Below, piece after piece: positions 55,762 to 64,000 of a stretch of DNA of 64,000 nt. Under the pieces are notes generated by a model. It saw nothing but the letters and a program-made list of their open reading frames with translations. It did no database searches and was not told the origin of the DNA. This DNA comes from Vreelandella halophila (GTDB lineage: Bacteria > Pseudomonadota > Gammaproteobacteria > Pseudomonadales > Oleiphilaceae), in the NCBI RefSeq assembly GCF_009856365.1, contig NZ_WMEX01000002.1:248001-312000 (forward strand), read 5' to 3'. Made by a program: the position numbers and the translations under genes. Position 1 is the stretch's first letter. Each line of letters begins with the position of its first letter.

Positions 55762-56546
55762 CAGCTTGCGGAGAAAGACAGCGTATCCACCAGATCCGCG
55801 CCATGAAAAACTGTTCCGTGGAAGTCCGTAATTGGCACCTCGTGGAGCGTGTGAGCGATCGCGCTTGCCGCCTGCTCCGCGCTCATGCTGTCCCCAGACT
55901 TCAGTCGCTGGTCCAGCCATCCCGCGTGGGGCAGGTTGAAGAACCTGGCTTTGCTCAGGTGATCCCGGATTCCAGGTGTATCCACCAGGCCGGGCTGGAA
56001 CAGGCTGACCGCTGGATCGCCCTCATCCGGAACGAGCTAAACGGAAAGCTGCTCGAAAATGCGCCTCAATGCCATTTTGCTCACGCCATAACTTAGCGTG
56101 CCCGGCTGAATGCGTCGATCCATACCAGCCCCGATAAGGACGATCCGACTCAGCGGATGGTCACCAGACAGGACTGGCAGTAAGCCGTGTATGAGGGTTG
56201 TTGGCGCGACGGTGTTAATGGTTAGCGCCTCCTGGAGATCCGCTGGATTGAAATCCCTGAATCCTCCAGCCGGTTTTCCGACACCTGCACAATAGATGAA
56301 GTTGTTGATGCGCTCAGTGGTGCTGCGCAGTTCTGAGCAAAGGGCCTGACATTGTTCCGTTTCTGCCAGGTCCAGCCTGCGTATTGCGACCTCTATTGAG
56401 TTGTGTCCGGAGCTGACCTCGCTGGCAATATCTTCCAGATGCCCTTGCGTTCTTCCTGCCAGTATCAGGTCATGACCCCTGCCTGCCATCTCAAATGCCA
56501 AAGCCCTGCCAATACCGGAGCCTGCTCCAACGATCATTGTCTGCAT
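55761..56546 (-). pseudogene. Short-chain dehydrogenase split by an in-frame amber codon
   Basis: A single frame from ATG 56546 to the TGA at 55761-55763 would give 261 codons, the length of a short-chain dehydrogenase. It starts MIVGAGSGIGRALAFEMAG (NAD(P) site), has NNFIYCAGVG and the catalytic pair in YGVSKMAL. A TAG at 56037-56039 interrupts it after FEQLSV; the frame goes on with LVPDEGDPAVSLFQPGLVDTP, the normal continuation, and ends LHEVPITDFHGTVF. No other lesion is visible. Either a recent nonsense mutation, or rare amber readthrough. The serine of the usual catalytic triad is not obvious (IVLIGAGMDRR). Confidence 0.75.
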
Positions 56547-56904
56547 GAGTCATTTTCCCGCTTTTTAGAGCACACGAACCAAAGTTGATACGCGTGGACT
56601 GCCGCAAGAGGTTAGTGGCAGACCTGATCGATGTATGTGCAACCGTCGTAACGTCAGGCAAACACCGACAATAAGGATTTGTAACCCAGTGCCCTAAGAA
56701 GCGTGGTCTCTAAGGCTTGTTACACATTAGCGCAGGTAGTCCGCGATCACGCACCGATGGATTCAAGGCCCGGTTACAGAGATCACACACAAAGCGCTTG
56801 GCGTTCTTGGTGCAAAAGTTGGATATAGGGTCAATATTGTAGATGGTAGGTAAGTGCAATTGGCACTCTTTGATCAGCCCTGTACCACAAAGGAAACAGC
56901 CGTC
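56547..56904. other. Gene-free stretch upstream of aer
   Basis: About 360 bases without a supportable gene. I see no clear promoter, terminator or repeat. Weak sigma28-like sequences exist but do not hold the right spacing. Confidence 0.5.
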
Positions 56905-58482
56905 ATGCGCCAGAACATGCCAGTAACCGACAGAGAAGAGACTTTCGGGTCAGACGAACGCCTGATCAGCACGACCAACCTGCGTGGTGTTATCGAGGAC
57001 GCGAACGACACGTTTATCAGGGTTTCGGGTTTTTCCCGGGATGAACTGGAAGGACAGCCTCATAACATTGTTCGGCATCCGGATATGCCGGAAGCCGTTT
57101 ATGCCAATTTCTGGGAAACGCTGAAATCGGGTAAACCGTGGATGGGGCTTGTCAAAAACCGTTGCAAAAACGGTGACTATTACTGGGTCAGCGCCTATGT
57201 CTCCCCGATCTATAAAGACGGGGAGCAGGTTGGTTTTCAGTCGGTTCGCACACAGCCCAGCGAACGACTTAAACAGAACGCCCTGACGGCATACAGACGT
57301 ATGAAGAGAGGGGCTCGTTCAATGCCTTTGAGCCGGCGCTTTGGCATGGGGTGGCAAATGCTGGGCGCCGGTGTCGGCGCGGTCATCGCCGCGCTCGCCG
57401 CTGGCTACGGTTTTGGGGGCAGTCATACCGCAGTAAGCGCGGCGATTGTGTTGCTGGGTGCATTGGCAGCGGGGGCACTGTGTCTCAGGGTTGCCGGGCA
57501 GATCCGGACTTTTAAGAACGAATGCAAGGCCGTGTTTGATAATGATCTGGGAGCCCAGGTCTATGGAAATGGCAATGACCTGATGGCACAGGCCCGAGTG
57601 GCGCTGGCGATGCGGCAATCGCAACTGGAGGCCCTGAGGGGAAGGGTCGAAGATTTGACAGGTGAGTTGACGCAGTCGGCGAGGGACGCCAGAGAAGCCG
57701 CTGAATCCGGACAAACGGCGGCAGGGCAGCAGGAAAACGAGATCCAACAGGTCGCCACGGCCATGGAAGAAATGAGTTCGACCGTTGAAGAAGTATCAGC
57801 CAACACCAGTGAAGCGTCGGATCGTGCAAGCCAGGCTTCAGAGCAGGCCAAGGCTGGGAGCCAGACGATTCTGGAGACCTCTCAGGCCATGGAGTCGTTG
57901 GCAGAGGAGGTCAATAACGCGAACGAGTCAGTCCAGAGGCTGCGTGAGCAGGCTCTATCCATAACGAGCGTGGTTGATGTGATTACCGGCATTGCGGATC
58001 AGACCAATCTTCTGGCGCTCAATGCGGCGATCGAGGCGGCACGGGCGGGCGAGAGCGGCCGAGGGTTTTCCGTCGTTGCTGACGAAGTCCGTCAGCTCGC
58101 GCACCGGGTGAGCGAGTCCACCAAGGAGATCCGTTCGACCATTGACTCGCTGAGCTCTGGTACCGAATCAACCGTTCAGGCAATGGATCAGAGCTGCCAG
58201 TTTGCGGAGAAGGTTCAGCTGCAGGCTCAGGATTCCAGCGAGCGGATTCAAAGCATTGAGGCCAACGTTGAGCAGATCCGGGATATGGCCAACCAGATTG
58301 CGACGGCGGCCGAAGAGCAATCCAGCACGGCGGCGGATATGACTCATCGGGTCAATCAGATCCACGAGAACTCACAGACCAGTGCCGCCATCGCGGAAAG
58401 CACTCGTAACAACAGCGATGCCCTTGAAGAGATGGTTCATCGGCTTGAAGGGGTGGTCCGTCAATTCAAGCTGCAAAAGTAA
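56905..58482 (+). CDS. aer: Aer-like PAS-domain chemoreceptor
   Basis: 525 aa from ATG 56905, ten bases after AGGA. The PAS domain (about 10-120) is of the E. coli Aer type, with INHANDTF-like [31 protein letters not shown] and [14 protein letters not shown], which binds FAD and senses redox or oxygen. Two hydrophobic stretches (about 150-210) follow, then the methyl-accepting signalling domain, whose tip is [20 protein letters not shown]. It steers swimming by energy or redox state. No che genes are in view. It is next to other sensors. Confidence 0.92.
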   Translation: MRQNMPVTDREETFGSDERLISTTNLRGVIEDANDTFIRVSGFSRDELEGQPHNIVRHPDMPEAVYANFWETLKSGKPWMGLVKNRCKNGDYYWVSAYVSPIYKDGEQVGFQSVRTQPSERLKQNALTAYRRMKRGARSMPLSRRFGMGWQMLGAGVGAVIAALAAGYGFGGSHTAVSAAIVLLGALAAGALCLRVAGQIRTFKNECKAVFDNDLGAQVYGNGNDLMAQARVALAMRQSQLEALRGRVEDLTGELTQSARDAREAAESGQTAAGQQENEIQQVATAMEEMSSTVEEVSANTSEASDRASQASEQAKAGSQTILETSQAMESLAEEVNNANESVQRLREQALSITSVVDVITGIADQTNLLALNAAIEAARAGESGRGFSVVADEVRQLAHRVSESTKEIRSTIDSLSSGTESTVQAMDQSCQFAEKVQLQAQDSSERIQSIEANVEQIRDMANQIATAAEEQSSTAADMTHRVNQIHENSQTSAAIAESTRNNSDALEEMVHRLEGVVRQFKLQK

Positions 58483-58533
58483 CGGATCTTTCCCGGCGAA
58501 CGCCCCTTAAGCAACAGTTGTCTGGAGTGATGG

Positions 58534-61332
58534 ATGACGATGGAACAGAAATCGAGCACGCTGCTGAGCGATCTTGCTGAAGCTGTTTTTCAGGTGTTCG
58601 ATGTTGTGTGTGCTGCGGTGATTGTCGAAGGCCATGAATCGCCCGTGGATTGCGCTGGTGATCAAAGCATGGGGCAGCGCCTGGTTCAACTTGCAGCTGT
58701 CCGTAGTGCACTGGCAGATGCACTGCCCAGAACAGAGGAACCGCCTGGTGATGGCACAATGGATGAAGCGGCGGTCCTTGCTGTTGAGCCTTTGGGGATC
58801 TTACCGGACGAGCCGGCCACCGTTCTGGCTTTTGCCATGCGCCATTCAGCGGACCTTGATCGCGCGGTGGCGCTTGCCCACGCACTTGCCACTGAAACAG
58901 CCAGTCAGTTGACGGTGGTCAGACAGGCACCGTTTCTCGCGTCGGCGCTGGCCGAAGTGGAATGTGGCGTGACTGTTTCCAACCCCAACCTTGAAGACAG
59001 CCCCCTCATCTATGTCAATGACGCCTTCACACGTCTTACGGGCTATACGCGCGCCGAAACACTGGGTCGCAACTGCCGTTTTCTTCAGGGTCACCTACAG
59101 GATCAGCCCGGCATTCAAAGCATCCGGAGCGCGCTTGCTCGCGGCGTGGACTGCACCACGGTGCTGACCAATATTCGCCGCAACGGCGAGGCTTTCCAGA
59201 ACAGGCTCCGTCTGCGGCCCATTCGCACCAGTGACGGGACCATTTCCCATGTCATTGGCATCCAGGAAGACGTCACCAGGGAGCAGTCGGCGCTTGAATC
59301 GCTGGATCTGCAAAAGCGCCGGTACGAAAGTCTGATTGAGAGTGGTGCAAGCTATATATGGCACATGAATGCGGAGGGAGAGGTCCAGAGTGTGGACCCG
59401 GCATGGCTGGCGCTCGCAGGACTGCCACCGTCTAGCGAAACGCCGGAGCTGGCGACCATACGCAATGCTTTGGAACCAGAGGCAGCGGCAACTTATCACC
59501 ACAGGTGGGTTGAGGCGCTGCAGACCGTCGAACCCTTTGAAGTGGTCTATCAGCTTCCCGCCGGAAGTGAATCACCGCGGTGGTTTCAGGACCGATTCAC
59601 GCCAGTCCATGACGATGACGGCCATCTGCTGGAGTGGTTTGGCGTCTCGCAGGAGATAACAGCTCTCAAGGATGCCGAACAGGATCTGGATCGGATTATC
59701 CAGGCGGCTCCAACGGGCATGCTAGTGGTTGAGCGAGACGGCACGATCACCCTTGCCAACGCTCAAGCCAGCCGACTTTTCGGTCATTCCGTGGACGAGC
59801 TGACGGGCATGGCCGTTGAAGCGCTTGTTCCGGAGGCCTCAAGGCACAAGCACGAACAATTGCGTACCGCGTACTCGGCTGAACCTTCCATCAGGCGGAT
59901 GGGCGTCAATCGTGAAGTCCGGGGCGTACGCAAGGACGGCACCGAGTTTGATGCGGAAGTCGGGCTGAGCTGGTTTGGTCATGAGCACCAGCTGCGTGTG
60001 GTCGCTGCGATCAATGACAACACGGAACTCAATAACGCCCGGAAGGCGGTCGAAAGAGCCGCCTATCAGGACCGTCTGACCGGCCTTTTGTCGCGTGAAG
60101 GGTTCGCGTGGAAGTTGGACGAGCTTCGGTCTGGAGCTGGTTTGCACCCAGCCAGCCTGATCGTTTCGATCGATATTTCCGGACTCAGGGAAATCAATAA
60201 CGCTCAGGGTTACGTGATCGGTGATCAGGTGTTGGAAGAAGCAGCACGGCGCCTGGCTGCAGAGGTGGGCGAGTCGAATCTGGTGGCCCGCCCAGGAGGT
60301 GGCGAGTTTCTCGTCCTCGTGGCCGTTGACAGGCAGCACACGCCCGCGCGTTGGCGCCAGCGGCTGGAGGCAGTTTTTAACGCCCCATTCGAGGTCGGTG
60401 GGTTCGTGCTCTTTATCAGTGTCTCATTCGGCTATGTGCGTATCGGGTCCGCGGCGCGCGAGGCGCAGGCGTTAATGAATGATGCAGAGCTGGCACTGCG
60501 CCAAAGCCAGCAGAATCTGTCCGTCACCTGGACGCAGTACACCAGGGTGTTGGAACGTCAAACCCGCGCGACGGTTGCTACAACCCACGAGCTGCGTCAG
60601 GCGATAGAGCGCGATGAGTTGATGCTTTATTACCAGCCAAAAGTGGACCTGGCGAGCGGCGCGGTTGTGGCTGCGGAAGCATTGCTGCGGTGGCAACACG
60701 CCCATAGGGGCTTTATAGCACCGGGCGACTTTATTCCACTCGCCGAGCAAAGCCAGCTCATTGGGCCTATCGGCGAGTGGGTTTTGCGTCAGGCGTGCAG
60801 CGATCTCCGAGCCTGGCAGGACGCCGGGCTCGACGTAAGGCCGGTGTCGGTGAACATGTCGCTGGTCCAGTTTCAGCTCGGATTTGTGCCGGATATTGTT
60901 GAGAAAGCGCTGACGGATTTCGGGATTGATCCGCACCAGCTCACGCTGGAGATCACCGAGAGCGTCTTTGAGGAGCACAGTGACCTTCTAAAGGAAGACC
61001 TGCGTACACTCAGCGCGATGGGGGTGAAACTGTCCCTGGATGACTTCGGGACTGGTTATTCCTCGCTGAGCTACCTTAAAGACTATCCGTTTGACGAAAT
61101 CAAGATTGATAAAAGCTTTGTCTGGCAGCTTGATGACGGCGCCTATGGTCGGGCCATTGTTAAAGCGGTAGACGCAATCGCTGTTGCGATTGGCGCCCAG
61201 ATTGTCGCCGAAGGGGTGGAGTCGGCGCACCATGGCGACGTCTTAAAAGAGCTGGGGTGCACATTAGGTCAGGGCTTTTACTACAACCGGCCTCTTCCGG
61301 AATCCCAATGGCGTCAGTTGCTCAGTCTTTAA
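58534..61332 (+). CDS. LOV-PAS-PAS-GGDEF(degenerate)-EAL protein
   Basis: 932 aa. A poorly known N-terminal region (1-120) is followed by a LOV domain (about 140-250): the photoactive cysteine is in LGRNCRFLQG, with NDAFTRLTGY, NIRRNGEAF and NRLRLRPIR. Two further PAS domains occupy about 265-385 and 385-500. The GGDEF domain has GGGEF in place of GGDEF, so it is probably not a cyclase. The EAL domain is complete: EALLRW, EITESVFEE, LDDFGTGYSSLSYL, KIDKSFV, AEGVES; hence a c-di-GMP phosphodiesterase likely switched by blue light. GGAG precedes the ATG. 51 bases after aer. Confidence 0.92.
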   Translation: MTMEQKSSTLLSDLAEAVFQVFDVVCAAVIVEGHESPVDCAGDQSMGQRLVQLAAVRSALADALPRTEEPPGDGTMDEAAVLAVEPLGILPDEPATVLAFAMRHSADLDRAVALAHALATETASQLTVVRQAPFLASALAEVECGVTVSNPNLEDSPLIYVNDAFTRLTGYTRAETLGRNCRFLQGHLQDQPGIQSIRSALARGVDCTTVLTNIRRNGEAFQNRLRLRPIRTSDGTISHVIGIQEDVTREQSALESLDLQKRRYESLIESGASYIWHMNAEGEVQSVDPAWLALAGLPPSSETPELATIRNALEPEAAATYHHRWVEALQTVEPFEVVYQLPAGSESPRWFQDRFTPVHDDDGHLLEWFGVSQEITALKDAEQDLDRIIQAAPTGMLVVERDGTITLANAQASRLFGHSVDELTGMAVEALVPEASRHKHEQLRTAYSAEPSIRRMGVNREVRGVRKDGTEFDAEVGLSWFGHEHQLRVVAAINDNTELNNARKAVERAAYQDRLTGLLSREGFAWKLDELRSGAGLHPASLIVSIDISGLREINNAQGYVIGDQVLEEAARRLAAEVGESNLVARPGGGEFLVLVAVDRQHTPARWRQRLEAVFNAPFEVGGFVLFISVSFGYVRIGSAAREAQALMNDAELALRQSQQNLSVTWTQYTRVLERQTRATVATTHELRQAIERDELMLYYQPKVDLASGAVVAAEALLRWQHAHRGFIAPGDFIPLAEQSQLIGPIGEWVLRQACSDLRAWQDAGLDVRPVSVNMSLVQFQLGFVPDIVEKALTDFGIDPHQLTLEITESVFEEHSDLLKEDLRTLSAMGVKLSLDDFGTGYSSLSYLKDYPFDEIKIDKSFVWQLDDGAYGRAIVKAVDAIAVAIGAQIVAEGVESAHHGDVLKELGCTLGQGFYYNRPLPESQWRQLLSL

Positions 61333-61472
61333 CAAAGCTTTGCGTAACGGGATCAACCGTCAACCTCGCAGGAACGTACCGACGCCCTGTAATCGGTCTT
61401 CTCCAGCGCTTGCGCGCCGGAAACAGCAGGCCAAACCGGTTTTGAGACAGGACACCGCATTGAAGAGCAGAC

Positions 61473-62444
61473 ATGGGGCAGGACATCCGCGTAACGCTTG
61501 AGACGTACTGTGAATTCCTCACGACCATACCCGATGCGGCTCTTTTGGCCGACAGCGATGGAGGCATTGTCTGGGCTAATGAGATGGCGGTGGCGCTTTT
61601 CAGTGGCTCAGCGGATGGGCTTTGGGCTCAGAACGTTGAGGAGCTCATCCCAGAGCACCTGCGGGAGGGCCACTTCGAGCACATGAAGCGCTACTGGGAC
61701 AACCCGGTGGCCCGATCCATGGGTAACAGGGAGCGGCTGGGAGCAAGAAGGCAGGATGGGACATCCATCACCGTTGCCATCATGCTTAACCAACTGAACC
61801 TGGAGGATGGGCGTTATGCATTGGCTATTTGTCGGGATATGTCCCAGGAGCAACGCCAGAAGAACGATCTTCATGAAGCACTGGAGCAGGAAAAAGTGCT
61901 GTCGACCACAGATCCTGTAACTGGGGTTGGTAATCGTCGTCATTTCAGCAACGAGCTTCTTTACGAGATCGAACGGTCCAGCCGGCATGCGCGCGTATTT
62001 TCAGTCGCGTACCTTGACCTTGATAACTTCAAAGACGTGAATGACCGCTATGGCCATGCGCAAGGGGATAAGCTACTTCAACAAATCGTTGAGGTGGCTC
62101 AAAGAAGGCTGCGCAAGACGGATGTTATCGCTCGCATCGGGGGTGACGAGTTTGCTGTATTGCTTCCGGAGACGGGTACAACAACCATACAGTCACCCAT
62201 CGCAGACCTGCTCCACAAGATGAAACAGAGCATGCATGATAGCGGGTGGTCCGTGACCATTTCCTGCGGCGTGGTGACGTTCCGTACACCCCCGGGTACC
62301 CCCGAGGATGCTCTTAAGGCTGCGGACAAGCTGATGTATGAGGTGAAAGCAGCGGGCAAGGATGCGAGCCGGGAAGCGGTTTTTGAGCGAGGGCCTTCTG
62401 AGCTTCGCCACAGTTCGGGCACGGAAGGTGAGCTGCCTGACTGA
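61473..62444 (+). CDS. PAS-GGDEF diguanylate cyclase
   Basis: 323 aa. A PAS domain (about 10-120; FLTTIPDAALLADSDGGIVWANE) leads to a cyclase domain with TTDPVTGVGNRRHF, LDLDNFKDVNDRYGH and the canonical RIGGDEFAVLLPE. It makes c-di-GMP; in contrast with the LOV-EAL gene just upstream (140 bases), it would oppose the phosphodiesterase. No membrane segment, so cytoplasmic. The stimulus of the PAS domain is not known. Confidence 0.92.
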   Translation: MGQDIRVTLETYCEFLTTIPDAALLADSDGGIVWANEMAVALFSGSADGLWAQNVEELIPEHLREGHFEHMKRYWDNPVARSMGNRERLGARRQDGTSITVAIMLNQLNLEDGRYALAICRDMSQEQRQKNDLHEALEQEKVLSTTDPVTGVGNRRHFSNELLYEIERSSRHARVFSVAYLDLDNFKDVNDRYGHAQGDKLLQQIVEVAQRRLRKTDVIARIGGDEFAVLLPETGTTTIQSPIADLLHKMKQSMHDSGWSVTISCGVVTFRTPPGTPEDALKAADKLMYEVKAAGKDASREAVFERGPSELRHSSGTEGELPD

Positions 62445-62586
62445 GACAAGCCGCTGTAAACTTTGTAAGTCCCGATCTTGATTCCAGCTATGATGACCGT
62501 GGTGGGCTGGTTGCCTTTGTCATCAGCCCGCTCGTGTCAACGCCGCGCTAATTTGCCCGGTGTGGGGGCAGGTCACCCTCCCACGA

Positions 62587-64000
62587 TCATCCTTCGCAAA
62601 CGCTGAATTCATTGGCCATGTCCTGAAGCTCGCGCGCCAGCTTAGCCTGTTCAGAAGAAACGCCTGATATTTCCTCAGCCCCGCTCAATGTCTGTACTGC
62701 CGACCCGCTGATCGACTCCATACGACCCGCCAGCTCTCGGGTAGTCGTTACCTGTTCCTCCGAAGCCGTCGCAATCTGCGAGCTCATGTCACTGATACAG
62801 TTCACATCATTGAGGATTTCCGCGAACGTCTGCTCCAGGTCCTTCGCCTGCTCACAGGTTTGGTTGGCCAAGGCATGACTTTCCCCCACGGATCGGCTGG
62901 CATTCTCGGTAATCTCCTGGAAGCTACTGATAATGCCTTCAATTTCCCTGGTGGATTCCTGAGTCTTTTTAGCGAGGTTGCGCACCTCGTCGGCTACTAC
63001 TGCGAAACCACGCCCGTGTTCGCCCGCCCGAGCCGCTTCTATGGCGGCATTGAGCGCTAAAAGATTGGTCTGCTCCGCAACCTGCCCGATCACGTCAATC
63101 ATTTTGGTAATGGAACCACTGCGTTGTTCCAAATCATTGATCACCGAATTCACATTATCGACAGAGTTGGCGAGAGACGTGATCCGTTCGACGCTGCTTC
63201 GCAATGCCTGCTCACCACTCTGGCTTTTCTCGGTTGCGCTGCTGGCAGCATCCGCTACCTGCTGGGTATTTTGCGAAATCTCCTCGGAGGTGGATGACAT
63301 TTCCTCGGTGGAAGCGGCTACCTGCTCAATATTCTGCTGCTGGTTCTTGACCTCAGTCGCGTTCTCTTGGGCCGTTGAACTGGTTTCCTCTGTTGCCGTG
63401 GCCAACTGAACACTCGCCTTTTCAATTCCGCGCAGAGCTTCCCCGAACCGGGAAAAAAGTTCATTGATCTTGGTACTGATGGTGCCAATCTCATCGTTCG
63501 ACTGAACCGGCAAGGGTGTACTCAGGTCCTTCTTTTCCATTGCCGCGCTAAGTCCATTGAGTAGATCCCTGACCTGGCGATTGATCTGTATCGTGATCAG
63601 CGCAACCAGCGTCAGTACGATACCGACGATGATTAGGGCAATGACGCTGGTAGTGACCAGCCCTTTCCAAGCGCTGGAGAGGAGCAACCCAGTCTGGCTG
63701 CTCACTTCTTGGAGCAGGCTTTCCCCAATCCTGTTAAGTGTTTCAATCCGTTGCGTTGACGTGCTGAACCATTGCTCAGCGCTCAGCTCATCAACGCCCT
63801 CTCGGTCGCTCGTCAAAGTCTCCCGTAACTGCCCCATAGTAGCTTCATCCGTGTTATCGAGCTTTTCAGCCAAAGCAGTGCGCTCCTGCCGGTCCAGCAT
63901 TGCACCCGCTTGAGTGAAAAGGGCCTCCTGCCGCCCAAATAAGCCTGCAATTCGAGCGCTGCCAGCGAGATCGACGTTGTTCGAGCGAATCATGCCGGCG
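62587..64000 (-). CDS. Chemoreceptor with NIT-like sensor (5' end beyond window)
   Basis: Partial: the N-terminus with the first membrane helix lies past 64000. The visible 468 or more residues hold a helical periplasmic part ([35 protein letters not shown]) resembling the NIT nitrate/nitrite-sensing domain, a membrane helix ([21 protein letters not shown]), HAMP, and the methyl-accepting signalling domain with tip [20 protein letters not shown]. The reading frame stays open to the edge. If the NIT assignment holds, nitrate taxis would suit a denitrifier. It converges on the preceding cyclase gene, with 142 bases between. Confidence 0.85.
   Translation of the reverse strand, partial: AGMIRSNNVDLAGSARIAGLFGRQEALFTQAGAMLDRQERTALAEKLDNTDEATMGQLRETLTSDREGVDELSAEQWFSTSTQRIETLNRIGESLLQEVSSQTGLLLSSAWKGLVTTSVIALIIVGIVLTLVALITIQINRQVRDLLNGLSAAMEKKDLSTPLPVQSNDEIGTISTKINELFSRFGEALRGIEKASVQLATATEETSSTAQENATEVKNQQQNIEQVAASTEEMSSTSEEISQNTQQVADAASSATEKSQSGEQALRSSVERITSLANSVDNVNSVINDLEQRSGSITKMIDVIGQVAEQTNLLALNAAIEAARAGEHGRGFAVVADEVRNLAKKTQESTREIEGIISSFQEITENASRSVGESHALANQTCEQAKDLEQTFAEILNDVNCISDMSSQIATASEEQVTTTRELAGRMESISGSAVQTLSGAEEISGVSSEQAKLARELQDMANEFSVCEG

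Noticed and set aside
56640-56860. Sigma28 (FliA) promoter for aer
   Set aside because: Candidate TAAGGCTT and GACAATAA elements do not fit the 11-base spacing and consensus.

Overview
The window is about 62-64 % GC by eye, densely coded, and reads as the chromosome of a gammaproteobacterium. Its GdhA, MetE, U32/TrhP, ChaC, NosL-like, NorCBQD and Aer homologues are all of proteobacterial type. It carries a nitric-oxide/nitrate respiration block, a BCCT carrier and a ProVWX betaine importer, so a facultatively denitrifying, salt-tolerant organism is likely (perhaps an Ectothiorhodospiraceae- or Halomonas-like lineage; this is inference and there is no rRNA to check it).

Layout. (1) 1-9.3 kb: a leftward gene set (OsmC-like, acyl-CoA-dehydrogenase-like flavoprotein, rubredoxin-rubredoxin reductase fusion, DUF302 protein, rhodanese cut by the window edge) diverges from an NrtA/NrtB/NrtC-type ABC importer, followed by a GAF-AAA+-Fis sigma54 activator. 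The 375-bp divergent region contains two opposed sigma54 (-24/-12) promoters with one 18-bp palindrome between them. (2) 9.3-14 kb: methyltransferase, porin and cyanase read leftward from a third sigma54-type promoter; a PAS-type sigma54 activator is divergent from them. (3) 14-24 kb: BCCT carrier, gamma-glutamylcyclotransferase, HIT protein, TrhP-like U32 protein, a decayed solute-binding-protein fragment, gdhA, an SRPBCC protein, an NfuA-N/SufT fusion and metE. (4) 23.8-36.4 kb: a nitrogen-oxide block with a nosL-like lipoprotein, norD, norQ, norB and norC, two Crp/Fnr regulators, nsrR-nnrS-DUF454, a SirB-like protein and two NarK-type transporters. NsrR-type, FNR/DNR-type and NarL-type operators are visible. 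(5) 36.5-46 kb: an MDR oxidoreductase, a NUDIX-metallo-beta-lactamase fusion, a diguanylate cyclase, ChaC, a lipoprotein and an RND efflux pair. (6) 46-56.5 kb: proVWX, a HEPN protein, a uracil-DNA-glycosylase-like protein, a GldA/GldG/DUF4340 ABC set, and a short-chain dehydrogenase gene split by an in-frame amber codon. (7) 56.9-64 kb: signal transduction, with an Aer-like receptor, a LOV-PAS-PAS-GGDEF*-EAL protein, a PAS-GGDEF cyclase and a NIT-type chemoreceptor cut by the right edge.

The least explained part is the sigma54-controlled importer/flavoprotein/rubredoxin reductase/OsmC/rhodanese cluster beside a separately sigma54-controlled cyanase-porin operon. My reading is a scavenging route for a small nitrogen- and/or sulfur-containing compound, possibly linked to cyanide, thiocyanate or cyanate. 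The substrate cannot be told from sequence. No tRNA, rRNA, CRISPR array, insertion sequence or phage gene was recognised.
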